In this document: positions 57,003-64,000 of the stretch, piece by piece | Layout of the letters: each line of letters starts with the position of its first letter | Position numbering within the stretch: the stretch's first letter is position 1 | Source of the DNA: Toxonevra muliebris | Taxonomy: Eukaryota; Arthropoda; Insecta; Diptera; Pallopteridae | DNA: 64,000 nt | NCBI GenBank assembly: GCA_963691655.1 | Contig: OY829326.1 | Location: 93,489,235 to 93,553,234 of the forward strand | Reading direction: 5' to 3' | Notes under the pieces: generated by a model | The model's input: only the letters and a program-made list of their open reading frames with translations | Told to the model about the DNA's origin: nothing | Database searches by the model: none | Program-made: the position numbers and the translations under genes

Positions 57003-58920
57003 CGTTTAACTTTATTACTTTATATTTCTTTGTATTCCTAGTTTATATGGTTTTGGTGTTGGGACTGGAATTCCAATCTTTGGTTTTATTGCCAACGTTT
57101 CTCAAACGTTGATTTAGTTTTGCCAACGAGCAACGTTGAGTATGGCCTCTGTTCTGCTGCGGTTAAAGTGATGTGTAAACCTAGCATAATATTTAAATTA
57201 TAAAGTGAAACATTAATAAAGTTAATTGGTGAGATGTTTCGAATTTTCCTCTTCATAAATTCAAAAAAAGAAGTGATTGAATTTGATAAATTTCCCATTT
57301 ATTTTTAAATACATAATTCTTAAGTCAGTAGAACCACTTCTGAATTCATCCCTCCAAATTTTTGAGGCTTTTGTAGTACCTGAAAAGTTTTTGCTCTTAA
57401 ATGTTTTGATTTTGAGAGACATCACTATAGCCCAGAGAGAATGTCGTTGATGACCAATGGGTCACGCAAAACAGTCAAATATTTTTTTTCAGAATAAAAA
57501 GTATCATTTCTTATACAAAATTCACATCACATTTGCGCTTGCGTCCAAATATTAAATAAAACTAATTTTCAAAATAGAACAATATATAAATAAAAACCTA
57601 AAAGTGCTTCATAATCAACCCACAAAGACAAACATATGGCAATAATAAACTGCATTGACCAAATTATTTCGAATATTTGTTATTTTGTTTTGCACAGCTA
57701 AACTTATAGATACACATAAATATATACCTACATAAAACTTGATGATTTTCAGGAAGGATCTAATTGAAGATAAAACTTCACACAACATTCTTACTCTATC
57801 TTACTTTATTTACAATTATTTAATGATTTTAAATGAAAACGAATCAGACTTTTGTTTTTATTTGTTAAATCTTCAACGCAAACGCACTGTGAAACAAAGA
57901 ACTTCCACACACCAACGAACCACCCCACAGACTGAAGAAGAAGAACATTCAAACAACACATGAAAAATCAATATTTGTCATGCGTCACATCACCACCATC
58001 GGTACTACGTTCTTCTACTCTCTCATCAAAGCCACTAGCTGAGACAGCAATACACCTACAACAAGAGCAACTACCATCTTCACCCTTATCCAACGCAGTG
58101 CATAGCTACGGCGGCGCATGTACTACACCCTTAAGCTATCGACTCAATAGCAACAATGAAAAGTTCACTTGCGTTTTATGCTTTCAATGAGAAGACATAA
58201 AATACGTAACTTTTACAGTGTGGTAATTGTATTTGGTTACAATATAAACTTATAACAATTTAAATTAGATTATATAGTGGCAGTGGTGGCCATTTCATTT
58301 GCAGCTGAACCCAATTTGTTCCGAAATGTCTTCAAAACATGAAGCATAACAATACATATAACTAACAAGTTTTTGGAATTATTTATTTTAAGATTATTAT
58401 ACTATAAAAAAATCAATAAAAGTTATTCCGGTACTTTCCCTCCAAGGAAACAATATCGGATGCAATATTAATCATTTATCAGAAAAAAGAAAATACATTT
58501 TATCATAATTATGTTAAGTGTAAAATTAACTTAGAAAAGATATCGAAATGTAATAAAAATAAACCAAGATTTAAAAAAACTTGGCTAAAAAAATTGCAAC
58601 TCATAGGGAGAAGAAAATGGGAGAATAATCTGATTACAATTCAAGCAGAAGGTTGAGCTATTCGCGGTTGATGAATGCCACTATTGTATATAAATTCCAA
58701 ATGAAAGGATTCTAGAGATGAAATTTTGATTACAAGGGTTTTACATGTTGCTGAACACGAATCTATTTTTAAAAATTTCAAAAACAAAATAGCGGATCCA
58801 ATATGGTGGTTGATTTCTCGAAAAGCACAAAATTGCGTATTCAGAAGGTTTTCACGTTCAGTTTTGAATTGAAGAGAAAATAGAAGAGGAAAAGGAAAGA
58901 ATAATATTTACACCTCATCA
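57003..58920. other. ewg upstream region
   Basis: Contains the ewg leader and probably its promoter. 57870-58190 is markedly less AT-rich, with CA/AC-rich sequence in the minus-strand upstream region of ewg, and may be a non-coding first exon or promoter island. No second gene is supported; short plus-strand frames there lack domains. Confidence 0.4.
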
Positions 58921-59640
58921 AATTACTTGGCCTCTTTAAGAAACCTAAGAACATTAGGCAGGGGAATAGACATCCCTACCCAGCAGGCGTCTCCTTTCTC
59001 TTGCGAAGGCGAGACAATAACAGAGAAAATACTCTGTAGTGTCGCTTTCTTCCGCAAGGCAGGGTACATATCCCAGATCGGCAATGACGCCCATGTTGGC
59101 CATATGCTGACCATATGAATTGCTCGCAGTGATCAAACCCACATGATGAAAGAGAAAGTCAGCTGTTTTCTTGTTAGGTTTTTTCATAAAGAACTTCATA
59201 GTTTGCACAGTTCCTGCCAAACTGACGCCGATGATTGGTTCCGGGGCCGCTGGATTTACCGCAGAGCCATGGGTGACCAATTCATCAGCCAGTTCGTTAT
59301 GCTGGCAGCCATATAAGGCATAACTTTTTTAGACTCGCGAAGTTGTAAGCATTACACTTCCTTACGATCTTCGAAAAGTTGATGGGGTTTTCTAAAGCCT
59401 TTAGTGCAGCCTTCTCGCCAAAGTTTTCAATTACCTAGCAAGCTACGTTCAAAATAGCAAATATCTCTGTTTGGTAGACCGTTGCCATTTCTCCTGTAGC
59501 GAAGTACCTATTCTCCAGGTACCAACCAGGACCGGTTCCAATTGTTGTTTTGGAGCCGTTTGTGAAATTCCTGAGGATGACCTCCGGCTTGCTTCACTGT
59601 CTCCGCTCAGGATATTTCACATCACATTTCCTGCTGAATT
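58921..59640 (-). pseudogene. LINE ORF2 end: RNase H and C-terminal domain
   Basis: The minus strand shows RNase H-like FATGEMATVYQTEIFAIL at about 59510-59440, then HMANMGVIADLGYVPCLAEE and TTEYFLCYCLAFARERRRLL with the terminal C..H/F..C-type domain, ending LPNVLRFLKEAK. Frame changes separate the parts. It is a second, independent fragment of an RNase H-bearing LINE, related in layout to 17475-18240. Confidence 0.7.
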
Positions 59641-62600
59641 CGATGTAAGTACCTTTAGGTCAGGGAGAAATGAAAACTGAGAAATTATACGAATTAAGAA
59701 TTATAGTTCGCAGTAATGTAACTACGACCAAAAACCACACAAATATTTTGCTTAAATATTTTATGAGCCAATAATGGTATTTTAAGTATCGTCGGTTAAC
59801 AAAGGGTTAAGAAAACTAGACACAAAAAAATTATTGAGTATTTCTTAAGAGTTTTTTATATGAAGTTTTTGATTTTTTTGAGAGGTGCATGGGAAGCTTT
59901 ATGCCGAACCCCGAAGTGAAATGCTTTTCTTAAGGAGTTTTTATTCTCGAAGGAAGAATTTCTATTTTGACCCTGCTGCACTTCAAACACGGGCACCCTG
60001 CGTAGCGACCCAGCGCACTAATAACAATTCTACGGCGACTATCTTACGTTATGTAACACTACCTTGAAATATCGTCTGAAAACCAGATGGTATTCATAAA
60101 AAATGTTAATAAATCATATAACTTTAACTAAGTTGCAATTTTTGAAGCAAAATTCCAATAGAACAGTGTCTTCTGATAAATCCTGTTAAAAAATCGAGTA
60201 TGTACCAAACAAAATGTATATTTGGCTCTTATTGAATTCCAAGTACTTAGTTATATGCACCATATTTCGCTTCTTTCTATGTTAAATTTCACATATTTGA
60301 TTAATATTATTAAATTTGTAAAGAAATAGAATAATCACACTGTGTGTATCGAGAAGCAAAGAAATACCAGACCGAATATTTTTTGTTTGCATCACAGCAC
60401 AACAAAAGAACAAAAAAACACCCTACGTCTGACACGAGCCAAAACCAAATATTTACAACAATACTGAATATAGAAAATCAAATGGCTCTTGCCAATTGCA
60501 TGAGAATGAGCGAGCAAGTAAAAAGTCGAATCCAAAAAAGGGGGTGGATAAATGGGTCAGCGAAGCACTATGAAATGTTCGAACATAAGCTTATTTATCT
60601 TAAATTTACACATGAATTTCAAATAGTTTTCCGCTGCGTCAGAGACTTATATAAGTTGCATTCTATTTTTAGTAATTGAAATCGAATCCAAAATAGAGCG
60701 AGCTAACGAGTGAACGATACGCTTGTGTGCTGTCTACATCCACTGCTCATGTGCCACTGCCATCTTCATTATCTTTTAGTTTGTTGTTTTAGTTTATCTC
60801 CCACTGCGTCAACGCCAAAGTATCTCATATATACCAAGCAACAACTATAAGAAGAAAAAATCAATATTATACACTTGTACTCGTACACTCTCGCTATTTC
60901 ATTTCCTTTCGTGCGGTACGCATGAGTTTCAGGGTGAATGACTCAATACTCTTGCGTCGTCGTTCTAGCCATCGTTCCTTTTTTCTTGCTGACACAGCAA
61001 GCATAAAAAATCGAGCACGAGTATGCGTACCTTCCCAGATATTATTTTTTCCAATTGGAACTGTACTTGATTGACTCAGCTTTCCGTACGTAACGTACGT
61101 GCAGATAAAAATATTTTCAGGGTATTGTGTCTGGGGGTGGTTCGGTCTCATTCATTCACAGGGTGTCTATTTCAACCCTCTGTATGAATGTGTATATAGG
61201 TATATATGCACATATATTTGGCAGTGTACATGAAAACACATTTTTGCGTTTATAGCTAGTATAAAAATAAGTTATAAACATTTATTTATTGCTTATTTAA
61301 TTTTAGTGTATTTTAAATGAAATGTAATTAAAATTTGACAAGAAAATTTTAAATGAAATTGTAAAAGCCTTAGGTGACAAAATCGTCTGCACTGGTTTTG
61401 TTAAAACTCTTGAAATTCCAAAAGGTTTCAGTGAATTGTAATTGATTACTCGATTGAACACAAAAAATAATACAGTTCTGGATGCGATATTAGGTGGGGT
61501 TGGTCAAAAATAAATCAAAATTTTTAATTTCTTCGAAAGTTCACGTTTAAATTGATTTGTTTGGTAAAGATGCCAATGAGAGCATAGCTTTTCAATTACC
61601 GCGCAAATTTTCAATATATTTCACAGTTTTGGAATAGGTGAAACGATTGTGATGAATTTGTTTTGATTTGATTAATATTTCTGATGTCATATTAAAACGA
61701 ATTACTATTTTAACTAATAGTTGAAACACTTTGTTTGTAGTTGAACCGTTTAATATTTTGTAAGGGAGTGTAGTGATTCACATTTTGCTTGAAGGACTTC
61801 TTGTCCCTTTTGTAGTTAAAAAAGGATTTAAATATGTTGCTGATGTATTCTGATCTGATTCTGAGACTTTTCACCATTCTAAGCAGGGTTGGTGAAAACT
61901 ATCCAATAGAGAAAAATTTGGCTGTGCCACAGGATTTTAAGGATGTAGTCTGGTGTTCCGGCCTAATTTTCAAGGTTTTCTTCGGGAAATTTTTATTATA
62001 ACAAAATAAAATACAATCATTTCAATTTTTTTATATGTTATTATTGACATCTTTAACTGTACAAAAAAAATGTTTGGAGCTTATTTTACGATATCTTTTA
62101 AGTGTTTTTTACACTCAAAGTGGACACTTAAAAGGTGTGTTGCTGACCCGGGTGATTGCGCAAATTGAAGTCATCTGAAACAAAAAATTTAAATGGAATA
62201 CTGTTTTGTATGCTTGTCATTCTGGCAGGTAGTAGATTTAAACATTTTTATTAAAAAATAACAAAATGGCAGACTTCTAAAAACAAAAAATAAAAAATCG
62301 CGCTTTTTTTTGTTGAAAATCGGGGTAAAAATAGGAAATAATAGTTAGAAATAAACAATTCTACTACCAGTGAGCCATTGGCATGTAAAATAACGTATTA
62401 TTATTTCAGCTCAATCGGCTTTATAGAATTTCTTTAAACCCCTGTGCCGATCAATAAAACGTTGTTTCGAGAAAAACGCTTTTAAAGTTTTAACAACAAA
62501 CACAGTTTAACCAATCGGGACTATGTGCTATAACTTTGTTAATATTCTGAATTTTGGTATACTCTTAGTATATTGTAATTTCGAAAAACATAATAAAACA

Positions 62601-63950
62601 AAAAGTAGATTTTTTGAAATTCGAACACCAAGTTACATCCTTAACAATCAAATTCAAGAGCTCGGATTATTTTCTATACACCACTAAACTGCTAAGTAAT
62701 ACCTTAGTGTAGTCTCGCGGGAAGAGTAGGAGGAGATGAAGAAGGTGGTTTTAGTTTAGTCGGTAGAAATTCGACATAGTCGTAGAGCAAGAAATCTGCG
62801 GTATCTATGAAGATTTTCACGTCTCAACGCACGAAAAACCATATCCTATGCATCAGAATCACATAGATCTTATAGTCCATAGTGATACCACAGCACTCAA
62901 AATTCGTTTTTGTAGTATTTAATTAAGTGTTAATCCTTTCATTCCCGATGTTGCCCATAGCCAACATTCACTTTGCTTTGACATAAAATAGGCGTTTAAA
63001 AAATTTTACTACTAATGCTATATTCAGTTCTGTTAAATATCCTTTATATTTACTGATTTCCGAATATTTGAAATTTTATGCTTATGCCATTTTATAATTG
63101 TAAAATCTTTTACACTATTTTTTATTTTTTTTTTTAATTTTAAATTATTATTATAATAAAAGATATGAAAATATGAAAATAATAAAAAAAAATAGAAAGA
63201 GAAAGGTTTATTCATATGTATATTTGTTTAATTTTTCATAAAGGGCTATGAAATTTGTTTGTTACTAATGCAGAAACACTAAATAACCATGTTTTCTGCA
63301 CAAAAGCTTTCAATCAATCCTTATTAATATTCAAGCATGAAAAGGTTAATGCTGAAAGTATTCGTTGAAGATTTTCATAAGATGTGGTTTTTTTTTTGGC
63401 ACTTCGTTTAGTGAACAGAAAAAGCATTGGCGAGCAATTTTAGCCTTAAACCAGAAAACTCTGCGCAGTTACAGAGTACTTAAGAGTTTTTTGTTTCATC
63501 TCGTTTGTTGTATTTTAATTATCATTATTATTAGTTACTGACAAAGATGTTAAAAAACTCTGAGCAAAAATAGAAAAAAGGAAAAAATACAGAAAATTAT
63601 ATTTTAATTCACGCAATTTTTTGCAGCTGTAGTGTTACAAAAAAAAAAAACACAAGATCGTTACAACCTCCAATAAATGTAAACGATTTTTTTGAAAAAA
63701 TTTTGACAACTTAGCACAAAGGAGTACCAAAAGCTTTATGGAGAATCTACAGAAGGAATTCTGTTAATACTCTAATTTATCAAACACCGAATCAAAACTT
63801 TAATATTAGTTTGAACTACACAGTTAAAAATGTTAAAAAAACATTTTTTTTCTTTTATCTGTGTGGTCTTTGCCACCTGATATCACATTTTTTTTTAGAT
63901 ATGTATGTATGTCAACTTACATGCTGTTGCTTAAATTGTTATATTATATA
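59641..63950. other. Stretch without a supported gene
   Basis: AT-rich sequence with a GC-richer patch at about 60680-61200. Open frames of up to 111 codons (60344-60679) have no recognisable domain. CGTTGTTTCGAGAAAAACGC at about 62460-62479 is related in inverse to the TTTATCTCGAAA motif of other repeats in the window. Confidence 0.4.
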
Positions 63951-63957
63951 TATATAG

Positions 63958-64000
63958 GTTTTTTGGCTTCTGCCTTTGTTGGGAATCAAATCCGGGACCT
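63958..64000 (-). repeat. Partial tRNA-like SINE head at the window edge
   Basis: On the minus strand AGGTCCCGGATTTGATTCCC is a B-box-like sequence followed by AACAAAGGCAGAAGCC. The A box would lie beyond the right edge. It could be a SINE or a tRNA gene end. Confidence 0.4.

Noticed and set aside
57960..58190. Plus-strand 76-codon frame upstream of ewg
   Set aside because: Composition follows the local CA-rich sequence, with no domain; a promoter or leader region of ewg is the simpler reading.
60344..60679. 111-codon plus-strand frame
   Set aside because: No motif and weak start context; not distinguishable from chance in this composition.

Overview
The window looks like nuclear DNA of a higher fly, most likely a tephritid fruit fly. 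It is very AT-rich, and its protein-coding exons are separated by introns with GT..AG ends. It contains dipteran genes (an erect wing/NRF1 homologue, a Drosophila-type odorant receptor and an insect defensin-like peptide) and many decayed transposons. Among these are tRNA-headed SINEs whose tail (TTCGG..TCGGC..AAACT.TAGGT) I associate, from memory, with tephritid genomes. Species cannot be told from the sequence.

Three genes can be supported. (1) A minus-strand single-exon gene at 14.5-14.8 kb encodes a 119-residue secreted precursor: signal peptide, Asp/Asn-rich acidic propeptide and a six-cysteine module with the spacing of insect CS-alpha-beta defensins. (2) A plus-strand odorant receptor at 39.7-45.7 kb has three exons, 394 codons and a 4.8-kb first intron full of repeats. 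(3) erect wing (ewg) lies on the minus strand from 57.0 to 49.8 kb. It has seven coding exons for about 873 residues, with the NRF1-type DNA-binding domain in exons 1-2. Its last intron carries the hallmarks of a regulated, possibly ELAV-dependent, splice. The receptor and ewg are convergent, about 4 kb apart.

Nearly everything from 1.9 to 38.9 kb outside the peptide gene is repeat graveyard. It holds two different Tc1/mariner-type elements with a DD37E transposase and intact TA-flanked ends, a third Tc1 fragment, a complete hAT-like element with an 8-bp duplication, several TTAA-flanked piggyBac-like elements, MITEs, LINE remnants and SINEs.

The most interesting structure is a repeat family present at three loci (16.5-17.1, 21.5-22.2 and 37.8-38.9 kb) that carries hammerhead self-cleaving ribozymes. 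At 37.8-38.9 kb there are two tandem 486-bp units. The unit boundary falls exactly at the predicted ribozyme cleavage site, the 5' end carries an inverted copy of part of the unit, and the insertion is flanked by a 13-bp target duplication. At 21.5 kb two ribozyme-bearing units sit head to head inside a 12-bp target duplication. This architecture resembles a non-autonomous Penelope-like element or animal retrozyme, and no protein is encoded.

The remaining stretches (start of the window, 45.7-49.8 kb, 57.0-58.9 kb and 59.7-64.0 kb) show no gene I can support.
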